From positions 14,260,716-14,324,715 of the forward strand of contig CM025852.1 in assembly GCA_003952965.2 (NCBI GenBank): a DNA stretch of 64,000 bases, written 5' to 3'. Position 1 is the first letter of the stretch, and each line of letters starts with the position of its first letter. The stretch comes from Morella rubra. Taxonomy: Eukaryota > Streptophyta > Magnoliopsida > Fagales > Myricaceae. Under the pieces are notes generated by a model. That model ran no database searches. It worked only from the letters and a program-made list of their open reading frames with translations, and was not told where the DNA came from. Shown one piece after another: positions 1-11,437 of this stretch. The position numbers and the translations under genes are program-made.

Positions 1-432
1 TCCTATGTTCTTCCCGAGAGATTTTCTAATGATCATCATTAATCGAAAAGGAGTCGCATAAGAAAAAGTTCCATATGTTTAATTTTTTTAATTTATTTTT
101 AGATAACTAGATCTAGGCCTTGGCCTAGGCCGTCAATAGTAGTCATTAGTGCGATGACTACAATTAGGACTAAATCCGAATCAGTTTGGGTACCCAACTA
201 CTAGAAAAAAAGCCTTCGATGTAGTGTAATTCGAATTTGACAATTGATCATAACTTGAGCAAATTTATAGTACACTATACTGTTTTGATCAGTCTGTTTA
301 CTTACACGGGATGTCTTTTATCTTGTGTAATGTCATTTGGAATTTGAAGTTTAGTCGAAGGAAAAAACATCGTGGTTGACAATCTCGAACCTCTAGACAT
401 TGACCAGTATGTCTGATCGGATGCAGTTTCAG
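1..432 (+). other. Intron of NAC gene (partial)
   Basis: AT-rich sequence ending in a good 3' splice site, TTTCAG at 427-432, directly before codons that match NAC subdomain E. No other exon of the NAC gene is visible, so its start codon and most of the NAC domain lie to the left of the window. Confidence 0.6.
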
Positions 433-1134
433 GATTACATGCTTTGTCGAATTACAAAGATGGAGGAGTACCAAAAGAGGAGGAGATCATCAGGAAAACG
501 GAAAAGTACAAGTACTGCAGAGATAAAATATGGCAATGGTGAAAGTATGGAGCCTGAGCATGTAAGCAAGAAAATAACGCAAGTACCGTCGCCCACATGC
601 AACGGCAATAGCGGCATACCAGCAGCAGAGACGGCGGCCGTAGCAAGAAACATTCCTTCTAAAGAGGTAGCCATAGCTGCTGTTGACGACGATACCTGCA
701 AGTTTCAACGTGAGGATCATGACCCTATCATAATTGACTTGTCTGACGATGCTCCCGACGTCGAAGATGCCGGCGAAGCCAACAACAACAACAATAATAA
801 TAATAATAATACTGGAACTGGATTAGTAGCAGGGGCAGAGCAAATAATCATTAATTCACACGAGGATGATCAGTACTCTCCCATGGGGATCAGTTTTAAT
901 TGCAGTGGAATATTGGTTGGAACTTCGGGACCGGGAGCCGTACTGAATGAGTTGTCGGACCCAATTAGTACTGGCCGCACTGACGAGAACCGGAATGACG
1001 AGGCGCAATCATTTAGTGAAGAGCTAACTAGAGATCAGGCACAACCTCTTACGGAGGAGACAGAGATTGAGATGTTTCCTAACCTGCTCTTTCTGGAGAA
1101 TTGGACCAATGGCTGTGAATTGCTATTTAATTAG
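433..1134 (+). CDS. NAC-domain transcription factor, last exon only
   Basis: Seen: after the acceptor at 431-432 the reading frame opens with DYMLCRIT and runs to TAG at 1132-1134, giving 234 residues. Family knowledge: the plant NAC DNA-binding domain ends with subdomain E, whose hallmark is a (W/Y)-V-L-C-R-I-(Y/F) motif, and a variable C-terminal activation region follows. That fits here: a basic stretch (KRRRSSGKRK) comes just after the motif, then an acidic, Ser/Thr-rich region with an asparagine run of about 10 residues encoded by AAC/AAT near 781-810. No C-terminal transmembrane helix is visible, so it is not an obvious membrane-tethered NAC. Start codons inside the exon are not used; the real start is outside the window. 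The subfamily cannot be told from the C-terminus alone. Confidence 0.72.
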   Translation, partial: DYMLCRITKMEEYQKRRRSSGKRKSTSTAEIKYGNGESMEPEHVSKKITQVPSPTCNGNSGIPAAETAAVARNIPSKEVAIAAVDDDTCKFQREDHDPIIIDLSDDAPDVEDAGEANNNNNNNNNNTGTGLVAGAEQIIINSHEDDQYSPMGISFNCSGILVGTSGPGAVLNELSDPISTGRTDENRNDEAQSFSEELTRDQAQPLTEETEIEMFPNLLFLENWTNGCELLFN

Positions 1135-1851
1135 TAAAAATGATAAGTCTATATATATGTCAAAGTGTCGGAATATAATATAAAGTCTTAGCTAGCCTAT
1201 TTGACCGACTCTTTTTTGCCCCTGTTGGCGGTCCAATTTAATTTTAGTATTTAGATATATAGCACTCTAGGAGCCCACTTCTACATTTTTGGTGTTGAGT
1301 CCAAAGATCCGGAGGCTCAAACACCAAAGGCCCAAATAGAATACAAATGTCTGCAAACGGGTTTATCATTGAATGTGGGGGTCCGTATCCCTATTACTAA
1401 AGAAAATTAGAGCATATAGTCTAGGCTAATATATAGTACTATATTTAATTAAACTCATTGAACAGGCACAACATTCCAAGGAGCAACTTTGTATTGTATT
1501 TGATGGCCCCTACTCTACCCAGAAAAAAAGAAAAAGCAAAAGGAGAGATGGCCCCCAATCTTTAATGTCCAGCTATTTACGGTAATTTATATAAAACAAA
1601 AAACGGAAAAAAAACCGAAAAAATTAAAAGTACGAAAAAGATATGAATGAGTTTCGATCGATCGATCGATCGAGAGAGTGTGTGTGTGGTGGTAAAAGAC
1701 TTGAATCGGTACCGAAATAACCGAACCGGCGAACCCTACAAAATACCGGCCAAAAAAAAAAAAAAAAAAAAAAAAGGTCCTTCTATTCCTTCTCTTCTTC
1801 AAAATCAACCAAAACGTATTTTTAGGAAATAGGCGGCCTAAAACATCGCGC
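1135..1851. other. Intergenic region and E3-ligase promoter
   Basis: About 700 bases between the NAC stop codon and the next start codon, AT-rich with simple repeats: a GATC tract, GA/GT runs and a poly(A) stretch near 1752-1776. It should contain the NAC 3' UTR and the promoter/5' UTR of the RING gene. I see no unambiguous TATA box. Confidence 0.5.
1655..1689. repeat. (GATC)n followed by (GA)/(GT) microsatellite
   Basis: CGATCGATCGATCGATCG at 1655-1672 is followed by AGAGAG and GTGTGTGTGG. It lies about 180 bases upstream of the RING E3-ligase start codon. Confidence 0.85.
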
Positions 1852-4800
1852 ATGGAAGCCCAGGAATCAGCTGCGCGGCATGTGACCAAAGCGAAGGATT
1901 TTGGAAAGATGGAACATGGGTAAAATAGATGAAACCCTTTATAGAGTGTCTTGGTTTCCTTCAACCCCTCGGGGAAAGCAGTTTTCTGGCTTTTATGTGC
2001 TTGTTTTCCTAAGAGAGGGGGGGTGTTTGTGCGGGGTTTGTTGATTTTGTGGAGGCATGTTTATTTTGGTTTAGGTGCGAGCACTATAGGAGACGATGCA
2101 AGATACGAACGCCGTGCTGCAACCAGATTTTTTCCTGCCGCCACTGCCACAACGAGTCCGCTGTCTCTCTCTCTCTCTCTCTATCCCTTCTGTTTGTATG
2201 CATTCATGAATGTTTGGGTTATCCGAATGCATTTCTTGGAGATGTTCTCATAGGTGTTATTTCTTTCCTTGCTAATTTGATAATTCAGAGCTCCCTGAGC
2301 AATCCCAAAGATCGCCATGAGCTGGTCAGGCAAGATGTTAAGCAAGTATGATCAATTGCTGTCTCTCTCTTTTTCATCTATATCAGGAGTGCATTCACTT
2401 GTCTATATATATTGCTAAATATCGCGTGTCAGTGTTGTGCTTGAGTTTTTGATGAAAATTACTGTGAATTCGATGTTTCAGGTTGTATGTTTGATTTGCA
2501 ATACTGACCAGCAGGTTGGGTTTGTCATTCGCACTGTATTCCAACTATTATATCTTAATCTTGTTATTTTTTTCAAATGGGTTAATGGAGAACTTTTGTT
2601 TGCACGCTTTATTGCAGGCTGCTCAGGCATGTTCTAATTGTGGTGTCAATATGGGAGAATATTTTTGTGACATTTGCAAATTCTATGATGACGATGTAAG
2701 AGAGATTTTTATTTGACCAAAGCAGAGTTTTACTCTCTGGATACTTCGATGGTGTTTTCTTCTTGGTTATTGGATGCTATATAATGTTGCTTTATGTGCA
2801 GACCCAGAAAGGACAGTTCCATTGCGAAGAATGTGGGATTTGTAGGTAAGCGAGCTGATCATGTTCAAATTTATCTCGTATCTTCCATAATCTGATTTCA
2901 GTTACCTGGATAATTTTCCTGCTAATTGAATTGTTCTTGGGATTTAATTTTTTTTATTTTCAGAGTCGGTGGTCGTGACAAATTCTTTCACTGTAAGAAG
3001 TGTGGTATGCAATCTTCTACTCCTGCTGGGCTTTTATATGGTGCTTTATCAACTTATTTGATTAAGGGGTTGTTTCCTTCTTGTTATTTGTGTGTTCATC
3101 TTTGTAAATTTGAGTTATGGTTGTTCTTACTAAGAGTATTAGTCGGTGTTCATTTCTCAATCATTTTTGCTGAGAAGTTGAAGGATTGTGATGCCACAAT
3201 TTCTATTGTTGACTTCAGTTATGCACAAATGGTGGAGGATTATGATGCCCACTATTTTTACACAGATTGTTAAGAAAGAAAAACTGTGTGGAATAGTCGG
3301 TTGAGATAACAGAGGTAGTAGTCAAAGGAAGAAACTCCTAGTGATTAGCATGATTATTTAGTCAGCAAACAGAATACAGATTTGCAGAATTGTAGGATAA
3401 GCGAGAATGTTGGATTTGTATAGTGGAAGTTATTCAGAATTTTCATTTCTTTGTTGGATTTCCTCTAAAACATGAACATCTTTAGACTAAATTTATCCGT
3501 CCATCACTGTGCTTTAAGTTTTTTTCCAATTTAGTCCCTATGGTAAATTTTTTCCTGCAACGGTAAGCTCTGATTCCCAAACCAGTCCTTCTATTATCTT
3601 GACGCTAACTCGTGGATAGAGAACACTGATGTGGCTCATTGACACCACATCACATGTAGAAGGGCTATGCTCACTCGACACAGTAAGACACATCATTTAA
3701 TTTTAGATTTAACTTTAAAGAATTAAAATAAATCGTGACAACATAAATTAAGGGAGAAAAATACTGTAAAATTTGCAAAAGAAGACATTATAATTGAAAT
3801 AAATCTTAAATAAACTGTAAAAAGGTAAATTAAATGAAAAAACAGCCATAAAAATAAATAAAAAATGTGAAAAAAATTCTGAAAAAGGTATGTAGCCCTC
3901 CACTTGTTGAAAAAAATATAAAGCCTTAGAAAGTTAAATAGATAGCTAGAAAATACAAAAGAAAGAGATGAAAAATTAAAATAAAATCTCTAAGAATAAA
4001 ATAAAGAGACAAATGGACGAAACATAAACACAAACAAAAGATGAAAAAAGTGTTAACAAAAGATAAAGGAAAAGGTAAAATAAATCCTAAACAAATATAT
4101 GTACAAGTCATAATAACAATAAAATTGAAATAATAGCATTAAAGGCACCAATGCAAAATTCTCCTCGAAGGAGGGTGGTGGTAGGTTTATGCAACCCACC
4201 CCCTCCTCCGGGAGGTGGATCCCAGACACGATTTTTTTTATTTTATTTTATTTAATTTGCAATTTGTTGGAATTTCATTTTATCCATATATTTTCTATTG
4301 TAGCTGCGTTTATTTCAATTTTTATCTTTCTTTTTGTAAAATTTTTACTATTTTATAGTTTTAAAGAGAAAAGTCACTTTGCATCCTCAAAGTACTAAAA
4401 CAATCTCAAACAGGAGTCTTAACTACCACTTTTGACACATTGAGCCTAGAACTATCAAATTTTATTAATTTGCCCCTAAAAAAAATTAAACCGTCAAAAT
4501 CGTGCTACGTGTTATAAATGAGCCATATGGCATGGTTTTGACCGTTAGATTTCATTTCAGAGTGCAAATTGAGTGGATTTTAAAATTTTGGGGGCTTAAT
4601 GTATCAAAGGTGATAGTTGGGACCCATGTTTGAAATTGTTTTGGTAGTTTGGAGGCACAAAGTGACTTTTCACCTAGTTTTAAATTTTAATTTTGTTGTT
4701 TTATTTCTTCTATTTTTTGTTTTTTTAAATTTGAGGTGTGTTTCCTTTTTTTAAAAGGTGGAGGGTTATAATTTTTCTAAAATGTTTTCCATTTTTTTTA

Positions 4801-4987
4801 TATTTTAGTCTTGGATTTATTTTTGCACTTTTGTTATTTATTATTTGCAGGTTTTCTATTTCTTTTTATTGGGTAGAGTAATACTTTTTTTCATTTTATT
4901 TAATTTGTTTCTTCTTTTTTTTTTTTAGGAATTATTTCGATGTGATTTTTGTGTCATCTTTTGCAATTTTTTTTCTTCTTTTCTTTT

Positions 4988-5035
<48 letters not shown>

Positions 5036-8000
5036 GCAATTACAAATTCATTTCATAAAGGGGGGAGTATAGGGTGTTGAGCATAGTCAGGCCTTTAGGT
5101 CCAATTAGAAACTACTGGGGCATAAAGCCCAATACATCAGAGATAAAACAAATAGGCCTCGAAGGCCACTAACAACTGGGCCGAAGGGGCCACACATTCT
5201 ATTTGGGTCTACAGACCCTATTTGAAACTATTACCTGCAGTGGATGGCAGTTTCAGTCACCGGAGGAGAGGAGTTTTGAGCATCTCGGTCTCGCTTTCCC
5301 AGGGCTTTGTCCATGCCATCACCGACAAAAAGGAGCACCAAGGTGTGTCCTTGCAAAATGTGGCGGAGGAGTGGACAACCGCCAAAAAGGTGTCATGTGT
5401 GTTGTCCCACATGCGCCGATACCAGATAGTCGAACAGGATGCGGCTTGTAGATTGGAGGCCACTGGAGATAGCCATGTGGTGCGTGTCTGCCAAAAATCG
5501 CCAAAAGAGGGTGGTTGCCTTATTACCCTTGCCGGTCGTATACTCCATACCAGAGCCGAAAATAACCAAAGAAGAGAGGAAAAGCATGAAAAAAAGCAAC
5601 AACAGCCCTTGAGTAACCGGTGGCAAACTAGACGGGAGGAGCTTCCTCTTGTTGGTAGGAGAGAATAGAGAAAAGGGTGGGGGGGGGGAGAGGGCTGATA
5701 GGTCTCAGAAGGGAAGGGAGTCTAAAGAGAGCGGAGACTCTCCTCTCTCTCTAGACTTGGATTAGCTAGCATCTTTTTTGCCTTTTTGGTTCAATAATTC
5801 CTTTTTTTATATAGTTTTATAGTACAGATTTTTTTTCGTCTCTTTCTTCTGTATTTTTGAGTTTTTCATTTAATTTTTGAGTTGTTTTTTATTTTTCAAA
5901 GAGTGGAGGGTCATACCTTTTGTAGAAATTTTTTTAGTATTTTTTCTGTATCTTTTTCTCGTTGAATTTATATTTTTAAAATTTATCTTAATTTTTAGAG
6001 TAGAAACTAAAATTGATGTGTTGTGTAAAGTCAGTAGATGGAAACACGTGACATTGCCCTACTACATAGTAGGGGATGTAGTGCCAATCAGCTACGTCAG
6101 CATTTTCCATCCAAAAGTTAGCCAAAAGGCAGGATGACAGAAGAACTGGTTTGGGAATTGTTTCTTCCCCTAGGGACTCCTGCTGGAAAAAATTTACCCT
6201 GGACACTAAATTGGGAAAAGTTTAAACTATAGGGACTAACGGATGAATTTAGCCAAATCTTTATAAAGAAATTTTAACTCTTCAGGGGTTAGAAATTGGG
6301 CTGAAAAGATGATGGATAAGAGAGATGAAGGTGAAGACTAGAAGGTGATCACAATAGACGAGAAGAAATCTTCCAATTGGAGTATCACAACATGTAACTA
6401 GACATTTCTAGAGTTGATTGTTATTTTAATATGTTGTTGGACTAGTGTGCTTAATTTTCAAGTTTTGGCACTTTGTTTGTCTGTTGGTTAGATCTAGTAT
6501 CTTTGTTTTCTGAACTTCCGATCATGATATGTGAGGATGTTGTTGTCCATTTCTGTTACTGTCTTATTATGGTTTAGCTTCTTTGTTGTTTATTGAGCAG
6601 TGTTTGCTTGGTTCTTATCTTAGTTTATAACTGCTATTTGTTAGCAAATATTTGAAATTATTTTCGTGGTCTTGAGCACAGGATCTTGCTATTCAATGGG
6701 CCTGCGTGACAATCACTCATGTGTAGAGAACTCCATGAAGAATTTCTGCCCTGTTTGTTATGAGGTTTGTGCATTTGGTGTTGCAGTTGTTTGAAAATTA
6801 TGTTATGCTCTAACAAGTTGCTTTTATGCTGACAGTATCTCTTTGACTCGATTAAAGGCACCACAATTTTGAAGTGTGGACACACAATGCACCTGGACTG
6901 CTTTCGGGAGATGGCAAATCAGAATCAGTTAACTTCAGCTTTCATTTGAAATTATTTGTTATTTTGTTATTTTGTGTTGTTTGAGATGTCAATTCATTGT
7001 TTTTAATCTGTTGTATTCAATGGATTTATCCCCCAGGTACCGTTGTCCCTTCTGCTCCAAGACAGTTCTTGACATGTCTACTGCTTGGAGATTGTTTGAT
7101 CAGGAGGTATGGAGAGTTTACTCTTCTCTTATTGCCAAAAAGACTCAAAATATTGGTTTCGATTTGGATGATTTGCAGAATTATATATTATATATTGTTG
7201 TTTGTTGAAAAATAGTAAAAGCCCCCCTAATAAATAAAACTGTTGGTAACTGTTGTAAACAAGTTTACCCAAAAGTTTAAGTAGAAAAATTTGGTGCTTT
7301 CCCAAATCCGATTTCTTCCCTACCTACATCTGCTCGGGCATACTCAATCTTTCCTGGATATCTCTCACATCAAGATTCAACAAAAACAACTAGCCAGAAT
7401 ATCTGGCGCCTTCTGATATTAGTTTTCTTTTCCTGAGCTAGAAAGTGTGTTATTCGTGCACAACGAAGCAACCCATGTACATGAGAAAAGAGTGATGATC
7501 ATACGAGAACACCTAAAATAAGAAAAAGCGGTTTCTAAACTCCACCCAACTAAACCGTAAACCCACCTACCAAAACTTAAAACAGAAAATCTGGCACGGA
7601 CATCACAAGCAATCTCCAGAAAACAGGAAATCACAAAACACCATAGAAGCTCTTGGATGTGATACTCCGAATCTCGTATGAAGAGGAAAAGAAATGAGAC
7701 TTTAGATTTATAGAGAGTAAAGTTGCACATTAGGACTTTACTGGGTGAAATTAGGCCTTACAATGATTTTGAGGAGTTTCAAAATCAAGCTTAACTAATT
7801 CTTTTAAAGTCGCAGCGCAGATGTAGCTAGCATGATTCAGTAAAGCCAGATGCACCACAAATAGGCATAACACAGCCACATTCTCAAACTGCATGTGACC
7901 CCCACATTTACAAAGTTCATAAAAAATCTTCAAAACTGTTCCTAGGCAACAGCTACTGGATTCCAAACCAAGAGAACAAGGCAACCACATTACTTATCAA

Positions 8001-11000
8001 TGATAGTTTCTTTGAAAACTGTCAAAATATCTAGTGGAATTTTGTGATATCTTTCTTGCATTTTTCTATCATGACCACAAAAAATCAAAGAAGACATAAT
8101 CAATCTGTCAAAATTTCTAAAAAGATGCTGGTACCTGCACTAAAAGAACAAAATCTAAGGTAACTTGTTGGCGAGTTAATATACCCCTATGAGAGAAGCA
8201 CTAGATGAGTTATGCATTAACAGTGGTGGTAAATAAAAGAAAATCCAGTGATGGTTAAAAAATGAAATGTCAGCCTTACAGACGCTTGGCATGCTTCATA
8301 GTAAAATCCAGAAGGCTTTAACACAAAACTAGAACTTATATTACAGTTATGTTTATCATTTTAGTTTTGATAATATGTTATGTCTAATAGGGAATATGAT
8401 TTCTCCATTTACTGTTTTCAAATATAGTTGATCATAAATAAAATCGGCAAAATTGTAAATTTGAAAACCCTCATCAACTATTATTGATATTATTAATAAT
8501 CTTTTCCAAATAATGTATGTGATTAAAATTTTGAGGTATGGGAGTTGATAAAAAAGTGAAGATAATTTATGGACGTTGGTGAAAAAGTTAAGAAAGAGAA
8601 GATTTGAATGAATATTATAATGAAAAAGAATATTTGATGAGAGGAGAGAGATTATTTTGTAGTTTTTTAATTAGGACCAAAATTTCGGCACTCTAACACC
8701 ACCTAAAAAACTTAGTTATATCTTATGTATCTAAATGGTATAATGTAGGTCATTTATACATTTTAGAAGCTTTTAATTTTTAGAAGTCTTTTGTTCTCAT
8801 TTATCTTAGCTATTGAGTTTCACTCGAGCCATTCTTTGAACGTACTTAATAGGGGCAACCTTCACTCTTCCTCTCGCTTCCTAACCCTAAAAGCTTGCCC
8901 TTTTTGGTGTTGCTCCACGATCTGAAAGTGGAACTACAAGATAAATAAGCGTATATTTTGGATAAGCTATTTGGACATGAAGTTTCTCTTTGGCTAATCT
9001 TGCGAAACATAATGAAGGGGTACCTGATATATCTCAGACTATTATGGATTTATTGTAAATTGGGATTCAATTGTGTACAACTTGTATGTGAATAATATAA
9101 CATTCATTATATTGAAGTGGAATGATTAGCATCAAAGATGGTGGTGATGAAATTATTAGACAGTAGTGTCCAAAATCTGTTAACTGTTAAGATACAAACC
9201 TTCTAAGCATAGAATGGTATGCTGAGGCTGTGAGTTCATTCCTGGAACTCCGAGAGATTAATTTACAAGCACAGCACACAAAAAACTAAAAAAGGATTAA
9301 CTAAACTCTTACTTGTGGCTTGAAATGGCCCGCCACATTCCTAAGAATTGCTTGCTGCTCTAAATAATTGCTGTGCTTCTAAATTATTCTTGATACGGAT
9401 ATAACATTCTCCAGAGTGTAAATATATATCCACTGCAGTACTAAACAACCGCAAAATGAGTGTTTCTTTTTCATAACTGGGTAAGAAGGAACCGTACAAA
9501 GTATGCTATAAAATTTGGATACCAGATCCTTTGTTCCCTCATTACATTATGAGTTAGATTTACCCTTTTCTATAAGAAGGTAACATGTTTGGATTCTAGG
9601 ATACTTATGGACATCTACAACAATTGGAGTATATGTGTTTTGAAATGACAAAGCAAGTCAACCCTCAGAGGGTTTTCAAAATTGGCAGGCGCCTTATGTG
9701 TTAAAGCTATACGGTCCGACTTGTATGTTTCATAAGTGGCAGGTGCCTTATGGGGCATCTTAATCTCTCGTTCTTTCTCATTATAAGTTTTTGGATTGGA
9801 TCCCATGATGGATCCTGTAATGAAGTTGTTTATTGAAGGAAATGAACTGAACTTTTAGCAAAATATGCTCAATGCTGCTAATTTTACCTTGGTTGAATTC
9901 CAAAAACGATAATTTTTGCCAGTCCAAGCTAAATAGCCTACTCTTCTTGGCACAGCTTGCTTACAAGGCTATTATCGATAGCTCTGGATGGTGTGGTTAA
10001 GTGTACCATCATATTTACATGTATCTATTTACGTCGAGAAGTTGTATCATATTTTCTTTAATTTAAGTATGTAAATTCTGGTTGAATTTTTTTTTCTTGT
10101 GATGACTATTTCCCGTGCCTGCTTTTTGCAAAAATTGGTTCATGCTAATATAATTTTGTATTACCTTTGATAGATAGGAGCTACTGCCATGCCCGAGGAA
10201 TACCGATATGAGGTATTTCTTCATTCAAGATTTTCATTTCTAGTTAGCTTGTTTTTAAGCATTGCAATATCCATTCCTGTATCTTACAGTTTAAATAAAA
10301 AAAACCCCTAGGAATTTTTGTCTTCAATGCCCTTACAAATCTTTTGTAGTGAATGGACCTGATTTTTCGGCCTAAAAAATGTGCTACAAGGAACATATAT
10401 TACATGCTCCTTAACTGCCAAATTGGTCTGTTTTTAGAATAACCTGTAGATAAGGTGGACTTTTTCTCAATAAATAATCACTACGATGGTGACACACCTC
10501 TTCTCACAGTAAACACATGATTCATTACTTTACCGAAGAAAAGAGTAACCTTTAAACTTCTGACTTAATTTAGACACGACATTGAATCAATATTCTGCAA
10601 AGCTTCACTTCAAGCATATTGACCGAAACATTGTGATTGAAATCTAAAAGTTAGTAGTATTGGGGAGAGCAAAAGCTTGGTAGTTTTTTTTTTTGGTGGT
10701 AACATTCACTCTGCACCCCCAAAATATGGTATCAATGTCATCACATTGTGCTCTCGAACGCACTATTAAAATTCATCAATGTGTACCCTCTGATAGAATC
10801 AATAGTCAAAATTGTGCCACATATCTTATTTTTGCTCATTTTAATCGTAGGATTCGATTAACAGACTCACATTGATGATTTTTATAGTTTGAGGGTGCAA
10901 TATGTCAATATTGATAATTTAGACTAGAAAATGACATTGGTGCTATAGTTTGAGAGCTTAAAGTGAAGTTTTACCATCCTTTTTTTTTTTTTTTGTCATT

Positions 11001-11437
11001 TCGGAAAGATGATCTATCAAAGAAGTAACCGTTTGGAAGGTTCCTTGAATTGATGTGATGTGGACAAAGGACGGCTAAAGTTCACGGACATGGTACACAC
11101 ACTGTAGGGATCAAGGGCATTCCGTGTGTATGTTGGATGGAGTTTTTATGCCACTACCGTGACCTTCACGGATGTTGCCTACCCTGTTCCTCTACACTGC
11201 TGATCTGGAACACGCCAAAATTTATGCTAATCCTTTTAGTGGCTAGTTTGATCTGACTGCTGCAATCAATTTGGTCCACTGAATAATATACTGTCTTTCA
11301 TGGGTATTTTACAGGTTTCAATTCTCTGCAATGACTGCAACAATACTAGCAAAGTTCGCTTTCACATTTTAGGGCACAAATGCAGTCGCTGCAGTTCATA
11401 CAACACTCGCAGGATTTCAGCACCAGATAATAAATGA
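1852..11437 (+). CDS. MIEL1-like: CHY-zinc-finger/RING-H2 E3 ubiquitin ligase, 12 exons
   Basis: Exons by frame and splice sites: 1852-1919, 2075-2162, 2289-2345, 2482-2514, 2618-2695, 2802-2845, 2964-3004, 6682-6764, 6836-6927, 7037-7106, 10174-10212, 11315-11437. They join without any frame break into 271 residues, the usual length for the plant RCHY1/PIRH2 family (MIEL1, RZFP34/CHYR1). Order: CHY zinc finger from Cys24 ([15 protein letters not shown] and CRHCHNE visible), CTCHY-type zinc cluster ([33 protein letters not shown]), RING-H2 at about 159-201 (C-x2-C ... C-G-H-T-M-H-x2-C ... C-P-F-C), then a C-terminal zinc ribbon (CNDCN ... [10 protein letters not shown]). Family role: the RING recruits an E2 to ubiquitinate targets such as MYB transcription factors in defence and ABA signalling; that target is inference here. 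All metal ligands I could check are present. The gene is stretched to 9.6 kb by transposons in introns 7, 10 and 11. Confidence 0.93.
2163..2182 (+). repeat. (CT)n tract at the intron 2 donor
   Basis: The 5' splice site of intron 2 of the RING gene is GTCTCTCTCT, so the donor is the first unit of a CT microsatellite. The frame and the conserved protein (NESA followed by [12 protein letters not shown]) require the intron to start here (2163-2288, 126 nt). The donor is therefore weak compared with GTAAGT. Confidence 0.7.
4365..4674. mobile_element. 310-bp MITE nested in the long-TIR element
   Basis: TIRs are AAAAGTCACTTTGCATCC on the left and, reverse-complemented, AAAAGTCACTTTGTGCCTCC on the right, with similarity extending to about 50 bases. 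It is flanked by a perfect 9-bp duplication TAGTTTTAA at 4356-4364 and 4675-4683. No coding capacity. The 9-bp duplication suggests a Mutator-like MITE. Its ends resemble those of the element at 10698-10975. Confidence 0.87.
4985..5765 (-). mobile_element. Probable short LINE-derived retroposon (antisense)
   Basis: A long poly(T) tract at about 4985-5033 is followed by a sequence that, read on the minus strand, ends ATGAAATGAATTTGTAATTG plus poly(A), a typical non-LTR retroposon 3' end. On that strand the other end is purine/pyrimidine-rich (GAGAGAGAGGAGAG near 5750) like a LINE 5' UTR. Yet only about 720 bases separate the ends and no reverse transcriptase is visible, so it looks like an internally deleted LINE. 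The right border is approximate; I could not find a clear duplication. Confidence 0.42.
7107..10173 (+). other. Intron 10 of the E3-ligase gene
   Basis: A 3.07 kb intron between the conserved exons ending at 7106 (FDQE) and starting at 10174 ([13 protein letters not shown]). It contains a copy of a dispersed AT-rich repeat (about 8515-8700) and a small imperfect duplication near 9672-9758 (TGGCAGGCGCCTTATG / TGGCAGGTGCCTTATG). No gene is convincing inside. Confidence 0.6.
8515..8705 (-). repeat. Dispersed AT-rich repeat, copy 1
   Basis: Read on the minus strand it contains TTCATTATAATATTCATTCAAATCTTCT and TTTTTCACCAA motifs that recur almost unchanged near 62330-62420, and more loosely near 33990, 35050, 48640 and 61480. 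The ends carry AAAATTTTG-type palindromes, suggesting a small MITE family. Confidence 0.6.
10698..10975. mobile_element. MITE in intron 11
   Basis: Left end GGTAACATTCACTCTGCACC and reverse-complemented right end GGTAAAACTTCACTTTAAGC match imperfectly. The inner parts also pair (CACATATCTTATTTTTGCTC on both arms). T-rich runs flank it on both sides, so the target duplication cannot be read. It shares its end sequence style with the MITE at 4365-4674. Confidence 0.72.

Larger units (their letters stand above)
3485..6254. mobile_element. Long-TIR (foldback/Mutator-like) element in intron 7
   Basis: Left end GACTAAATTTATCCGT and the reverse complement of the right end, GGCTAAATTCATCCGT, match. 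The similarity runs on for well over 100 bases: CAATTTAGTCC..., the ATTCCCAAACCAGT block and a GTGGAGGG motif occur at both sides in opposite orientation. It is flanked by 9-bp duplications differing at one base (ACATCTTTA at 3476-3484, AAATCTTTA at 6255-6263). A 9-bp duplication with long TIRs is typical of Mutator-like elements. No transposase is visible inside, so it is non-autonomous. The host gene's splice sites on both sides are intact. Confidence 0.8.

Noticed and set aside
1951-2253. ORF of 100 codons overlapping exon 2 of the RING gene
   Set aside because: It reads a different frame from the conserved CHY finger; it is a shadow of intron 1 and exon 2.
5222-5668. 148-codon ORF inside the E3-ligase intron
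   Set aside because: Lies in the antisense of a retroposon; no domain pattern, no splice signals into the host frame.
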